Notes: generated from the letters alone by a model not told the origin. DNA of 64,000 nt from Pseudarthrobacter sulfonivorans (GCF_001484605.1 NZ_CP013747.1:1364001-1428000), one strand, 5' to 3'. Counted from the stretch's first letter, positions 17,219 through 26,448 are shown. Translations and numbers: made by a program.

Positions 17219-18529
17219 TCAGGCCGTCGGGCGCGTCCCGGCGGCCTCGACGACGGCGGCAGCAGCTTCGGCGGGATCCTCACGGTCGAACTGCTCCTGC
17301 ATCGTCCGGGCGCGGGATTTCCAGCCGGGATCCTCCAGGACCTTTCGAACTGCAGCGGCTATGTCGGCGGACTTGGGTGACTCCGTCCTGAGGTTAATGC
17401 CGACGCCGGCATTTTCCACCCGGGCGTTAACATCACTTTTGCCCTCGTTGATCCCCGAAACCACCAAGGGAACCCCCTTGGACAGGCTCAGCTGCACACC
17501 GCCAAATCCACCGTTGGTGATGAAGACATCCGTGAAGTCAAAGACCTCCGCGAAGTCCACGTAGTCCCGGACCACCACGTTGGGTTGCGCGTACCGGGCT
17601 TTCAACTCTTCGGTGCCGTGCCCGCCGGTTGCCACGATGACCAACGCATCCATATCCTTGACCGCCTCAAGCGACGGAACGATGAGTTTGTCCTGGTCCA
17701 GGTTGTCCACAGTTCCCTGGGTGACAACGAGTGTTGCGGGATAGGACCGGGGAAACCCGCCGTCCCCGTCGGACCCGGAGAAACCGGGGGCGGCCGGGCC
17801 TGGCGACCGGTATGGCAGGAGCGCACCGACGTAGTGCACTTTGGGGTTGACTCGGCGCCGCGGGAAATCGAGGGATTCCGGGCCGGTCTGGATGATGGCG
17901 TCCGAGCACCGATAGGGTTCGTCCGTCAGCCTGCCTTCCCGCGGAACAGCCTGGCCGTAGGCGGCATGCTGCCGGCGGTAGCTTTGACTGGCCGGCCGAA
18001 GGATGACCTTGTCGGACAGCAGGCCTGCCAAGCCTTGGACCGCCTTCTCCACAGGATTGCGGGGCGGCCGGAACCCGAAGAAAAGCGGCGGCACCTGCGG
18101 GTCGCTTTCCATGTTGGGGATCGCAACAAAATTCACCACCGGCTTGCCCATCAAGTGGGAGACGAGCCGGTGAATGAACATGGAACTGTCCGCCACAAGA
18201 ACGTCGAAGGGATTCTGCTGCGCCACCTCGCGGATGTCCTCGAAGAAGTGGCTGACGTTGCTGGCGAAAATCTTCTCGCCGTCGAAGCCGATGGCCCGTG
18301 GGCCCTTGAGCTTGGCCCGCTCCGGATAGAGCTCATTGAGGTTGTCCGCGCGGTGCTCGATGGCCCTGCGGAAGGGGAAGTGCTGGATTCCCATGCCGCC
18401 GAGCCTGTCCGCATAGACCGGACCCGTGTACCAGGCCACCTCGTGGCCGCGGTCCTTGAGCCGCATCGCCACGCCCGTCATGGGGTTGAAATGGCCGTCA
18501 ATGGCCTGGCTGGCGAACAGGATCTTCAC
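17219..18529 (-). CDS. Glycosyltransferase, MGT/GT1 family
   Basis: A 436-residue GT-B fold enzyme that should transfer a sugar from an NDP-sugar to a small acceptor. It begins VKILFASQAIDGHFNPMTGVA, typical of macrolide-type glycosyltransferases, and has the donor-site segment TNGGFGGVQLSLSKGVPLVVSG near residue 360. GTG at 18529 has GGGGG seven bases upstream; a TTG at 18574 would add 15 residues encoded by a tandem 16-base repeat and is less likely. Acceptor unknown. The gene is 18 bases from the gene after it on the same strand. Confidence 0.85.
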   Translation of the reverse strand: MKILFASQAIDGHFNPMTGVAMRLKDRGHEVAWYTGPVYADRLGGMGIQHFPFRRAIEHRADNLNELYPERAKLKGPRAIGFDGEKIFASNVSHFFEDIREVAQQNPFDVLVADSSMFIHRLVSHLMGKPVVNFVAIPNMESDPQVPPLFFGFRPPRNPVEKAVQGLAGLLSDKVILRPASQSYRRQHAAYGQAVPREGRLTDEPYRCSDAIIQTGPESLDFPRRRVNPKVHYVGALLPYRSPGPAAPGFSGSDGDGGFPRSYPATLVVTQGTVDNLDQDKLIVPSLEAVKDMDALVIVATGGHGTEELKARYAQPNVVVRDYVDFAEVFDFTDVFITNGGFGGVQLSLSKGVPLVVSGINEGKSDVNARVENAGVGINLRTESPKSADIAAAVRKVLEDPGWKSRARTMQEQFDREDPAEAAAAVVEAAGTRPTA

Positions 18530-18544
18530 AGTGGTGCCCCCGAA

Positions 18545-18576
18545 TCTGCTGTGCTCAAGTTCTGCTGTGCTCAAGT
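18545..18576. repeat. Perfect tandem duplication of 16 bases
   Basis: TCTGCTGTGCTCAAGT occurs twice without a gap (18545-18560, 18561-18576), 16 bases before the chosen start of the glycosyltransferase gene. It is either a duplicated operator or a slipped-strand duplication. Confidence 0.8.
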
Positions 18577-18676
18577 GGCATGCGCTTCACCGTTCCCCGG
18601 CTACCGGATGTTTCCCGGGTACCGCGCGTTCCTGAACTGTAAGCCAGCCGGGGTGCCCGGACAAGGGCAAGCGTGG

Positions 18677-21244
18677 TCAGGCGTCGAGCTTCGTAAGTGG
18701 CGCGTAGCGGAGCAGCAGTCGCTTCTCGCCGACGCTGAACTTCACCTTGGCCACCGTCTTGTCCCCCGCGCCTTCCAGCGCCAGCACCGTGCCGTTGCCG
18801 AAGCTGGTGTGGTTGACCTTGTCGCCCACACTGACGGCCACAATCTCCTTCTGCGGCTGGACCCGGTTCTTGGCGATGGCCGCGGGAACGTCCGCGTTGA
18901 AGCCCGCCGAGGTATCGGCGGCCGCGCCGCGGGACGTGCCGGCGCCCCAGAAGGATCCGCCGTAACGGCTGGAACCGATCGACGCGCTGCTGCTCCCCCA
19001 GCCGCCGGACTGCCGGCTGGTGCCTTCGCGTTTCCAGTCCAGCAGCTCGGCGGGAATTTCCTCGAGGAACTGGCTGGCCGGGTTGTACTGGCTTTGGCCC
19101 CACATGCTGCGGACTTCTGACCGGGTGACGTAGAGGCGCTTGCGCGCGCGGGTCAGGCCCACGTAGGCCAGCCGGCGTTCCTCGGCGAGTTCCTTGGGGT
19201 CCGTGGCCGAGCGCTGGTGCGGGAACAGCCCGTGTTCCATGCCGGTCAGGAACACCACCGGGAATTCGAGCCCCTTGGCGGTGTGGAGGGTCATCAGCGT
19301 GACCACGCCCAGGCGTTTGGCTTCGGCCACGGCGGCGTCGATGTCCGCGCCGGGGGCGTCCGGGATCTGGTCCGCGTCTGCCACCAGCGACACCTGTTCC
19401 AGGAACGCACCCAGGGAACCTTCCGGGTTCTCCTGTTCGTATTCACGTACGACGGCGACGAGTTCCGCCAGGTTCTCCACGCGGGACTCATCCTGTGGAT
19501 CAGTGCTGGAACGCAGCCCGGCAAGGTAGCCGGTCTGTTCCAGGACAGCCTCCAGCGCAGCGGCGGCACCCGAACCGGAGGCAACCTCTGCGAGATCGTC
19601 CAGCAGTTTCACAAACCCGAGGACGGCGTTGACGGAACGGGTGGCCATGCCGGGAGCTTCTTCAGCCCGCCGGGCGGCGGCCATGAACGACATCCGTTCG
19701 CGCTCGGCCAGTGCGGCCACGGCACCTTCGGCGCGGTCACCAATGCCGCGCTTGGGTTCGTTGAGCACCCGGCGCAGGTTGACGTCGTCGTCCGGGTTCA
19801 CCAGAACGCGGAGGTACGCGAGGGCGTCCTTGATTTCCTTGCGGTCGTAGAAGCGGGTGCCGCCCACCACCTTGTACGGCAGGCCTACCCGGACCAGCAC
19901 ATCCTCAATGGAACGGGACTGCGCGTTGGTGCGGTAGAAAATGGCAACATCACCGGGGCGGAGGTTGTCCTCGTCCTGGAGCCGGTCAATCTCCTTGGCA
20001 ATGAACTGGGCCTCGGCGTGCTCGTTCTCGCCCACATAGCCGATGATCTTGTGGCCCTCGCCCTCGGCGGTCCACAGCCGCTTGTCGGGGCGGTTGGGGT
20101 TGCGTGAGATCACGGAGTTGGCCGCGCTGAGGATGTTCTGCGTGGAGCGGTAGTTCTGCTCCAGTTTGATGGTGCGGGCGTCCGGGTAGTCCTTTTCGAA
20201 CTCCACGATGTTGCGGATGTCGGCGCCGCGGAAGGCGTAGATGGATTGGTCGGAGTCGCCCACGACGGTGAGCTCGGACGCACCGGGGCCCTCACCCACT
20301 ATCTCGCGGACCAGGGCGTACTGGGCGTGGTTGGTGTCCTGGTACTCGTCCACGAGGACGTGCCGGAACCGCCGCCGGTAGGAATCGGCGAGCGCCGGGA
20401 AGGCGCGGAACATGTAGACGGTCTCGGCGATGAGGTCATCGAAGTCCATGGCGTTGGCCTGGCGCAGCCGCTGAGTGTAGCCCTTGAACACGTCAGCCAC
20501 GGCGGACTCGAAGGGATCGTTGTGGTTCGCGGAGGACGAGAAGGAATCGGCATCGATGAGCTCGTTCTTGAGCGCGGAGATCTTGTGCTGGATGGCCTTG
20601 GGCGCGAACTTCTTGGGATCCAGGTCCAGACTCTTGGAGACCTGGATGACCAGCCGCAGCGAGTCCGCGGAGTCGTAGATGGAGAAGTTCGACTTCCGGC
20701 CGACGTTGGCGGCCTCCTGGCGCAGGATACGCACGCAGGACGAGTGGAACGTGGAGATCCACATGATCTTGGCGCGTCCACCCACCAGCGCAGCGATACG
20801 CTCCCGCATCTCGGCGGCGGCCTTGTTGGTGAACGTGATGGCCAGGATCTCACCGTGATGCGCGCGGTGGGTGGCAATGAGGTACGCGATCCGGTTACTG
20901 AGGACGCGGGTCTTTCCCGAGCCGGCGCCGGCCACAATAAGCAGGGCGCCGCCAGCGTGCTTGACGGCCTCCTCCTGCTGCGGGTTAAGCCCCTGCAGGA
21001 GTTCCTCGGCGTTGGGCCGGTGGTGGGCCGGCTCGCCGTTGCCGTCATGAGAGGGCTGCTGGTTGGCCCAGCCGCCCGTGCGCTGGGCGCCCTGTTCTGC
21101 TGCGTGTTCGGACCCGCTGCCAGGCCCGCCGCCACCGAATTCGGCGGCCGCGGCGAGGCCTTCCGGGCGCGACCTGGTGCGGGCGGAGGCTGGCGTGGCG
21201 GCCTTGAACGGTCCGTCAGAGTACGGGTCAAACAACATATCCAT
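18677..21244 (-). CDS. pcrA: ATP-dependent DNA helicase PcrA/UvrD
   Basis: Superfamily 1A 3'-5' helicase for repair and replication restart, 855 residues. About 80 low-complexity residues (Gly, Ala, Gln, His-rich) precede the conserved part, which starts LLQGLNPQQEEAVKH. Walker A AGAGSGKT is at residues 105-112. Other motifs are VDEYQDTNHAQ, VVGDSDQSIYAFRGAD, YRSTQNIL, TLHTAKGLEFPVVF and VGLTRARKRLYVTRS. The C-terminal tail has a Tudor-like segment (VGDKVNHTSFGNGTVL) that in PcrA contacts RNA polymerase. It lies near sucCD, as uvrD1 does in Mycobacterium. Confidence 0.96.
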   Translation of the reverse strand: MDMLFDPYSDGPFKAATPASARTRSRPEGLAAAAEFGGGGPGSGSEHAAEQGAQRTGGWANQQPSHDGNGEPAHHRPNAEELLQGLNPQQEEAVKHAGGALLIVAGAGSGKTRVLSNRIAYLIATHRAHHGEILAITFTNKAAAEMRERIAALVGGRAKIMWISTFHSSCVRILRQEAANVGRKSNFSIYDSADSLRLVIQVSKSLDLDPKKFAPKAIQHKISALKNELIDADSFSSSANHNDPFESAVADVFKGYTQRLRQANAMDFDDLIAETVYMFRAFPALADSYRRRFRHVLVDEYQDTNHAQYALVREIVGEGPGASELTVVGDSDQSIYAFRGADIRNIVEFEKDYPDARTIKLEQNYRSTQNILSAANSVISRNPNRPDKRLWTAEGEGHKIIGYVGENEHAEAQFIAKEIDRLQDEDNLRPGDVAIFYRTNAQSRSIEDVLVRVGLPYKVVGGTRFYDRKEIKDALAYLRVLVNPDDDVNLRRVLNEPKRGIGDRAEGAVAALAERERMSFMAAARRAEEAPGMATRSVNAVLGFVKLLDDLAEVASGSGAAAALEAVLEQTGYLAGLRSSTDPQDESRVENLAELVAVVREYEQENPEGSLGAFLEQVSLVADADQIPDAPGADIDAAVAEAKRLGVVTLMTLHTAKGLEFPVVFLTGMEHGLFPHQRSATDPKELAEERRLAYVGLTRARKRLYVTRSEVRSMWGQSQYNPASQFLEEIPAELLDWKREGTSRQSGGWGSSSASIGSSRYGGSFWGAGTSRGAAADTSAGFNADVPAAIAKNRVQPQKEIVAVSVGDKVNHTSFGNGTVLALEGAGDKTVAKVKFSVGEKRLLLRYAPLTKLDA

Positions 21245-21342
21245 GGTGCCTACAAGTCTAGGCGGTGGGGCTGACAGTCAGGTCCAACCCTGTGGATAAC
21301 ACCGTGAGCCCAACCTCGGAAACGCGCAAAAGCGGCCCGGAC

Positions 21343-22188
21343 TCAGGCCACGGAGCCCGACTCGAGGGCGGCACGCAGCTCCCGTACCGCCGTCGTGCCT
21401 CCCGCCATAAACCAGTCCAGGCCGTTGATCCGGACCGTGTCCGTGGCACCGCCGGCGGCCCGGACGATTGCCTTGCCGGGCAGCCAGTCCCATTCCGGGC
21501 AGCTGTGCTGGAACCAGCATCCCAGCTGGCCATCGGCCACCCGGCCCAGGTCGCAGGACCCGGAGCCGAACATCCGCAGCGCCGCGGCGGAAGTGGCGGC
21601 AGCATGCCACGGCATGGCGCAGAGCGGATCCATCAGCCAGGTGGGGTGGATGTAGGTGGCTGCGCCGAGTTCGGCGAGCGCGGTCGCATTGCGCGCGGTG
21701 CCGTCCTGGCCGGCCCCCGCGTCCCGGTAGGCGGTCATCACCTCTCCATTCAGCGTGGCCGTGTGGGCCGTGCCGCCGAGCCAGAGTTTGTCCTCCTCGG
21801 GCTGGAATATCGCGCCGAGCAGCACATCGGACGAGTCCTTCAGTGCGAGGGCCGAGCACCAGTACGTGGATCCGTGCAGGAAGTTATAGGTGCCATCCAC
21901 GGGGTCGATCACCCAGGTACGGCCGCTGGTGCCGGCCACCGAAGCGCCTTCCTCCCCCAGGATGCCGTCCTCCGGCCGGCAGCGCTGCAGCTGCCCCAGC
22001 ACGTAGGCTTCCGCAGCGTGGTCCGCAGCGGTCACCACGTCGGAGATGGAGGTTTTCTGCTGGGACTGCAGCCCGGCCATGCGCATCAGGAGCGCCAGTT
22101 GCCCGGCTTCGCGCACCAGCGCGGAGGCCAGCTGATAGTCGTCCAGGGCGGGGTCAAGTTCAAGGGCGCTGTGCCGGCCAGTGGTCAT
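21343..22188 (-). CDS. hisN: Inositol monophosphatase-family phosphatase (histidinol-phosphatase type)
   Basis: A 281-residue Mg2+-dependent phosphatase. The metal-binding motifs are DGILGEEGAS and WVIDPVDGTYNFLHG; the second metal site is CPEWDWLPGKAIVRAAGG. ATG 22188. In actinobacteria this subgroup often acts as histidinol-phosphatase, but inositol-1-phosphate, fructose-bisphosphate and PAP phosphatases share the motifs, so the symbol is tentative. It is divergent from the membrane protein gene at 22221. Confidence 0.8.
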   Translation of the reverse strand: MTTGRHSALELDPALDDYQLASALVREAGQLALLMRMAGLQSQQKTSISDVVTAADHAAEAYVLGQLQRCRPEDGILGEEGASVAGTSGRTWVIDPVDGTYNFLHGSTYWCSALALKDSSDVLLGAIFQPEEDKLWLGGTAHTATLNGEVMTAYRDAGAGQDGTARNATALAELGAATYIHPTWLMDPLCAMPWHAAATSAAALRMFGSGSCDLGRVADGQLGCWFQHSCPEWDWLPGKAIVRAAGGATDTVRINGLDWFMAGGTTAVRELRAALESGSVA

Positions 22189-22220
22189 GGACCCAGTTTA
22201 GGTGGCGGGATAATGGTGCC

Positions 22221-22844
22221 ATGGCCAAAACCCCAGCGCAGCGGATCAAGAAGCACGGCTCCAAGGCGGCTGTTCCGCAGCACAGCCTCCCGCCGGTCAT
22301 CAACCCCTCCACCAGACGTTCGCCGCAGAAGGCCCAGAGCAACACCAACCTGATCCTCATCGCGGGAGTCGTGGTCAGCCTTTTCCTGTTCTGGTACGTC
22401 CACCTGCTCACGCTCCAGCAGCTCACCCAGCTCTCCGGCGGCCTGGCCATGCCGGATTCCCTGGTGGGCGGTTTTGACGCCGGCTATGTTGGCCAATTGA
22501 ACGCCGCCATGGACGACGACGCCCGCGGCCAGCTCAACTACGTCCACAAGACTGCCGGCACACTGCTCCCGCTGATCTTCGGCTTCACGTGGCTGCTCCT
22601 GATCGGAACCAACGTCGCCAGGAAGACGCTCCGCTGGGCCCTCTGGGCGGTGCCGCTGCTGTTTGTGGTGGTCCGGTTGTGGGGCAATGTCGCCGTCGAT
22701 GCCGCGCTGGGATCGGAAACGGCCGACGCCGGCCAAGTCGCCTTGGCGTCCGGGCTCACCGTTGCCGGGTGGGTGCTGTTCGTCCTCAGCCTGCTGGCCG
22801 GGGCAGCAGCAGTGTTCCTGGGCAAACGGCCGCGCCAGCAGTAG
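22221..22844 (+). CDS. Membrane protein of unknown function
   Basis: A 207-residue protein with a basic, Pro/Ser-rich cytosolic N-terminus of about 45 residues and four hydrophobic segments (LILIAGVVVSLFLFWYVHLL; TLLPLIFGFTWLLLIG; ALWAVPLLFVVVRLW; LTVAGWVLFVLSLLAGAAAVFLG). A loop of about 50 residues, with many Asp and Gly, separates the first two. I recognise no domain. It is divergent from hisN with 32 bases between the two start codons. Confidence 0.75.
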   Translation: MAKTPAQRIKKHGSKAAVPQHSLPPVINPSTRRSPQKAQSNTNLILIAGVVVSLFLFWYVHLLTLQQLTQLSGGLAMPDSLVGGFDAGYVGQLNAAMDDDARGQLNYVHKTAGTLLPLIFGFTWLLLIGTNVARKTLRWALWAVPLLFVVVRLWGNVAVDAALGSETADAGQVALASGLTVAGWVLFVLSLLAGAAAVFLGKRPRQQ

Positions 22845-22956
22845 GTTCCCGCCCGTACCTCCGGAGAGTTCTCCCCATACCGTTCCTGCCGGACACCCCG
22901 ATAGTGTGTCCAGTGCCGGCATCCGATGCCGGGGATCTTAAACATCGGGGGAATCC

Positions 22957-23697
22957 ATGGGGGAATCACGGACGGATCCTGCTCTCAATATCTTTGAGAT
23001 CAGCGGACTGGCCTGGGCGTCAACTGTCCACAAGGCGGCGGAAGTACTGGCGAACGAGGCGGATGGCGACCTTTCCGCGTACCGGGAGTCGGCCCAGGCC
23101 GAGGCCAGCCGCCAACTGGATGCTGAAGACCCCCAGGCCATGGAAGCCGAGCTGCGCCGGGCAGGAATTGTCGACGGGCAGGGCGCCATCACCCGGCAGT
23201 GGGTGCTCGCAGTGTGGATTGCGGCGTCTGCTCCCGTGAAGGCCGCGGCGGTGGTCCAAACACAGGAGCTGTCCGTCCACACCGAGATAGGACTCGCCGG
23301 CGGGCGGGGCGTTGGAATCACCTATTACCGCAGGATCCGGCACGGTGTGGACGGTGTGGCCGTGACGGAAGTCCGCAACGCGGTCGAAGTTTCCTTCTTC
23401 CGCGAGGAAGATGCCTGGGCTGCCATCCGGCGCCATTTGCCCGCGGCCGCGGAACGGCTGGCGGCACCGGATACCGTCATCGAGGAAACCGGTCCTGTCG
23501 CCACCCATGCGTTCCATCTTGAGGTGTCCGCTGCGGTGCCCGCTGCGGACCAGGGACATCACTCGGGACATCTCAGTAGAGACGCCTGGGCTCTGGCGGA
23601 GCGTAGCTATTCCATTGCTGACCTCAGCCGCGAGTTTGCGTGGCGTGTGCTCGGAGCCCGCGAGTACCTTGCCAGCGCTGCGGAAAAGGCGGCGTGA
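22957..23697 (+). CDS. Possible EspG-like type VII secretion partner
   Basis: A 246-residue soluble protein, no signal peptide or membrane segment. I do not recognise it with certainty. Its layout (ELRRAGIVDGQGAITRQWVLAVWIAASAPVKAA, then a central IGLAGGRGVGITYYRR strand-rich half and an AWAAIRRHLPAAAERL helix) resembles the EspG-type chaperones that bind ESX substrates, and its neighbour is a WXG100-lipase. ATG 22957 follows GGGGGAATCC. The stop is two bases before the lipase start, so it is the first gene of a tight operon. A dedicated chaperone is the inferred role. Confidence 0.6.
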   Translation: MGESRTDPALNIFEISGLAWASTVHKAAEVLANEADGDLSAYRESAQAEASRQLDAEDPQAMEAELRRAGIVDGQGAITRQWVLAVWIAASAPVKAAAVVQTQELSVHTEIGLAGGRGVGITYYRRIRHGVDGVAVTEVRNAVEVSFFREEDAWAAIRRHLPAAAERLAAPDTVIEETGPVATHAFHLEVSAAVPAADQGHHSGHLSRDAWALAERSYSIADLSREFAWRVLGAREYLASAAEKAA

Positions 23698-23699
23698 CC

Positions 23700-25172
23700 A
23701 TGGCCCTGTACGGAATGGACGTGGAGAGCGGGCGGCGCCTCAGCGAAGAGTTTGCCCGCACCAGTGACCGACTGCTGGCCCTGAGCGGCAGCCTGACTCC
23801 GCTGATCACCGGTGCGCCCTGGAATGGTGACGACGGAAAGCGGTTCACGGATGAGTGGATTGGACACCGGCGGCAGCTGATCGGGACTGCCCATGCACTC
23901 GCGGCCGCTTCCAAGGCCGTCAAACAGAATGTTGAGGAACAAGTGGCGGCCAGCCGCCGCTTGGAGGCAAGCGCGGCACCCCAAACTACCGGCGGTCCCT
24001 CAATCTTTGACCAGCTAATGGACTCCGTAGCCGACGCCACAGAGGACCTGTGGGACACCGCCGGAGAAGTTACGGAGGCTGTCGGGGACACAGTCAGCAA
24101 CACGTGGCACTACGTCCAGGACATCGCTCCGCTTCCCATCAGGAACATCATGGATGCGCAGGGAAATGTCTTCAGCCAAGCCGGCAACGTCGCGGAGATG
24201 GGCTGGCGATGGCTGACGTCGGGCGAACCGCCATCCATCACAGAGCTTGTCTCCAACAGCGTGATGCTGGCAGCTTCCTTGGAGAACCTCAGACAGGCCA
24301 CTTTCACCCTGGGCTTTTCCAACCCGCACCTGTTCGACGACGGCCGGCCCGTCGCAGGGGATCCCATTCCCGTCGGAGTGGGTAACCCGGAGGACACAGA
24401 CGACAACGGACGGACGCAGACGCCGGTCCCGGCCACCGTCAGCGCCATCCTGTCAACCACAGACGCGGCCTACAGCGACCCCGGCATGCCCGGTACGCCC
24501 GATACAGGCGTCCGGATCACCACAGTTGAGAAGCCAGGCCAGCCGCCCGCGTATATCATCAGCATTCCGGGCACCACCCGGTGGGAGCCGGACGGAGCCG
24601 CAAATCCAACGGACCTGACGGGCAACCTTGAGCTGGCCGGCGGCAACCTGTCCACCGCCGCGGAGGCCGTTCGGCTGGCCATGGAACAGGCAGGCATTCC
24701 CGAAGGCGCACCGGTGATGCTCTCCGGGCACTCCCAAGGTGGAATGATCGCCGCGGCCCTGGCTTCGGACAGCGGTTTCACAGACCGCTTCAATGTCACC
24801 AATGTGGTCACGTTCGGTTCACCCGTGGATTCCACGCCCATCCCGCCGTCCATCGATGTCCTGGCACTGCAGCACGATGGCGACCCCGTTCCGCAGGTGG
24901 ACCTGGGAGACGCGACCGCGTGGCCGGACGGCACCATCTCCGCCAGCCACGACAACGGCGCCACGATCGTCACCCTGCCCAACCCTGACGTCGACCCGGG
25001 GTTTGCCGGGATCGAGTATCACCACGCCAACCGTTACGTGGATTCAGTCAGCCAGCAGGAGGCCGGAGGACCGATTGCCCAGTACAGTCAACAGCAATCA
25101 ACCCAAAGGTTCCTGACCTCGGACGCCAGCCAAGTCACCTCGACAGTGTCTAACATCTCCCGAAAGCAGTAA
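23700..25172 (+). CDS. WXG100-lipase fusion, candidate type VII-secreted effector
   Basis: A 490-residue protein in three parts. Residues 1-90 form a WXG100-like helical hairpin with the turn Trp41-Asn-Gly43 (GAPWNGDDGKRF). Residues 95-235 are a linker with amphipathic helices and a Pro/Asp-rich stretch. Residues 250-450 are an alpha/beta-hydrolase of the lipase 3/PGAP1 kind: IISIPGTT, the nucleophile elbow GHSQGG with Ser345, a likely catalytic Asp in DGDPVP and His in EYHHANRYVDS. No Sec signal is present, so export would rely on a type VII system, which is not in this window. Two-base gaps join it to both neighbours. Confidence 0.82.
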   Translation: MALYGMDVESGRRLSEEFARTSDRLLALSGSLTPLITGAPWNGDDGKRFTDEWIGHRRQLIGTAHALAAASKAVKQNVEEQVAASRRLEASAAPQTTGGPSIFDQLMDSVADATEDLWDTAGEVTEAVGDTVSNTWHYVQDIAPLPIRNIMDAQGNVFSQAGNVAEMGWRWLTSGEPPSITELVSNSVMLAASLENLRQATFTLGFSNPHLFDDGRPVAGDPIPVGVGNPEDTDDNGRTQTPVPATVSAILSTTDAAYSDPGMPGTPDTGVRITTVEKPGQPPAYIISIPGTTRWEPDGAANPTDLTGNLELAGGNLSTAAEAVRLAMEQAGIPEGAPVMLSGHSQGGMIAAALASDSGFTDRFNVTNVVTFGSPVDSTPIPPSIDVLALQHDGDPVPQVDLGDATAWPDGTISASHDNGATIVTLPNPDVDPGFAGIEYHHANRYVDSVSQQEAGGPIAQYSQQQSTQRFLTSDASQVTSTVSNISRKQ

Positions 25173-25174
25173 CA

Positions 25175-25585
25175 ATGCACCGACTCAAAACCGTTGCCGG
25201 AGCGCTCACCTTGGCGATGGCCGTCCTTGGCCTCTCAGCCTGCGTCGTGTCAGGCGCTTCGCCGGCTGACCGCCTGAAAAAGGATATGCAGGACGCCGCG
25301 ATGTCGGTTCCTGGAGTTGAATCGGCCCAGGTCAACGTCAACATGAACACGTCCGGAAACTTCATCAACGTGAAGTTGGTGGGGACCAGCAATGACGAGG
25401 CCGCCCTCGCGGAGGTGCTCGGCGAGGCCCTCCCGCCGATGCTGGAGAAAACCGAAGACCTTGAGTCAGGCTCCTTCGCCATCAGCATCTTCTCACCGGA
25501 CGACGCCGTGTCCGCCGGGGCCGACGCACTCGGCTACTCCGGGGGGAAATCGCTGAGCAACTTCCGCGAATTCTTCGTCAATTAG
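25175..25585 (+). CDS. Small lipoprotein, candidate immunity protein for the lipase
   Basis: A 136-residue lipoprotein: a signal peptide ending in lipobox LSAC with the lipidated Cys23, then a compact alpha/beta domain (VPGVESAQVNVNMNTSGNFINVKLVGT) and a C-terminal KSLSNFREFFVN. No family recognised. It begins two bases after the lipase stop and ends 15 bases before a convergent gene, so it belongs to the three-gene operon. A lipoprotein encoded directly behind a type VII lipase is the arrangement described for TslA/TilA in Staphylococcus aureus; immunity is inference. Confidence 0.75.
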   Translation: MHRLKTVAGALTLAMAVLGLSACVVSGASPADRLKKDMQDAAMSVPGVESAQVNVNMNTSGNFINVKLVGTSNDEAALAEVLGEALPPMLEKTEDLESGSFAISIFSPDDAVSAGADALGYSGGKSLSNFREFFVN

Positions 25586-25600
25586 CCAACCGGCGGGAGG

Positions 25601-26365
25601 TCAGCGGCTACCCGCAGACGCGACCGAGCGTACTTCCTTCCGGTGCCGGTGGACCCGCTGTGCGATCACCAGACCTGAGGCAGCCACACCCACAGTGACG
25701 GGGTAGCCCATCAGCCGTTCCAGGGTGCCCGGTTCCGGAACGTCCATCCCCGTGAGACCGCCGGTCGCCAGCGCAGCGAGCGACACCAGCCCGCAGACCA
25801 GGACGAGCCAACCCAGGGGCGTCTGCCGCAGCCACAGGATGCCCAGCACCACGAGGGCCGCCGCGCCGGCGAGGAAATACACCACCGCGCCGATGAAGTG
25901 GAAGGCCGAGCCGGCATCCTCCGGCACCAGGCCAACCACCATGGTCCCGGCACCGGCGGCGCCGGTCAGGATCCGAACGCAGACCGCAGCCAGCCAAGGC
26001 TTCCGGCGCCCAGGCTGGACCCGGGCCCCTGCCCTGGCGGCGACACACAGCAGCCCCGATCCCAGCAGCAGCGCACCGAGCAGCATCCCCAGCCCCTGGA
26101 CCACAAACGAGGCGTTCATCAGCCAATGTAGCGGCGAACACACGTCCCGCCCGTCGTAGATCCCGCAATTAACGGCGCCCAGGTCGCTGATGTAGCCGGT
26201 CCGGCGGTCATAGGGCAGCGGACCCGCCCACGCCCCGATCACGGCCGTTTCCGCCACAAAATACTGCAGGACACTCAGCACGGACCAGGCGCCGATGTAC
26301 TGGCGAGTGGAGGCGGTGTCCGGGAGGTAGGCCACGGCGGGAGCGGATGTCGGGGCTGATCTCAT
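25601..26365 (-). CDS. DUF998-family integral membrane protein
   Basis: A 254-residue protein with about seven membrane segments. The DUF998 pattern is clear: YISDLGAVNCGIYDGRDVCSPLHWLMNASFVVQG between segments 1 and 2, and VGLVPEDAGSAFHFIGAVVYFLAG in the middle. Function unknown. ATG 26365 (MRSAPTSAP) was chosen; a longer frame runs toward the divergent tRNA gene. It converges with the lipoprotein gene at a 15-base distance. Confidence 0.85.
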   Translation of the reverse strand: MRSAPTSAPAVAYLPDTASTRQYIGAWSVLSVLQYFVAETAVIGAWAGPLPYDRRTGYISDLGAVNCGIYDGRDVCSPLHWLMNASFVVQGLGMLLGALLLGSGLLCVAARAGARVQPGRRKPWLAAVCVRILTGAAGAGTMVVGLVPEDAGSAFHFIGAVVYFLAGAAALVVLGILWLRQTPLGWLVLVCGLVSLAALATGGLTGMDVPEPGTLERLMGYPVTVGVAASGLVIAQRVHRHRKEVRSVASAGSR

Positions 26366-26448
26366 GCCAAGAGCGTAGTACGGCCTCCCACCTTGTATGC
26401 TTGTATCCGTGTCCGGACGGACCGGCCCTGCCGGACCAGCGGACATGC

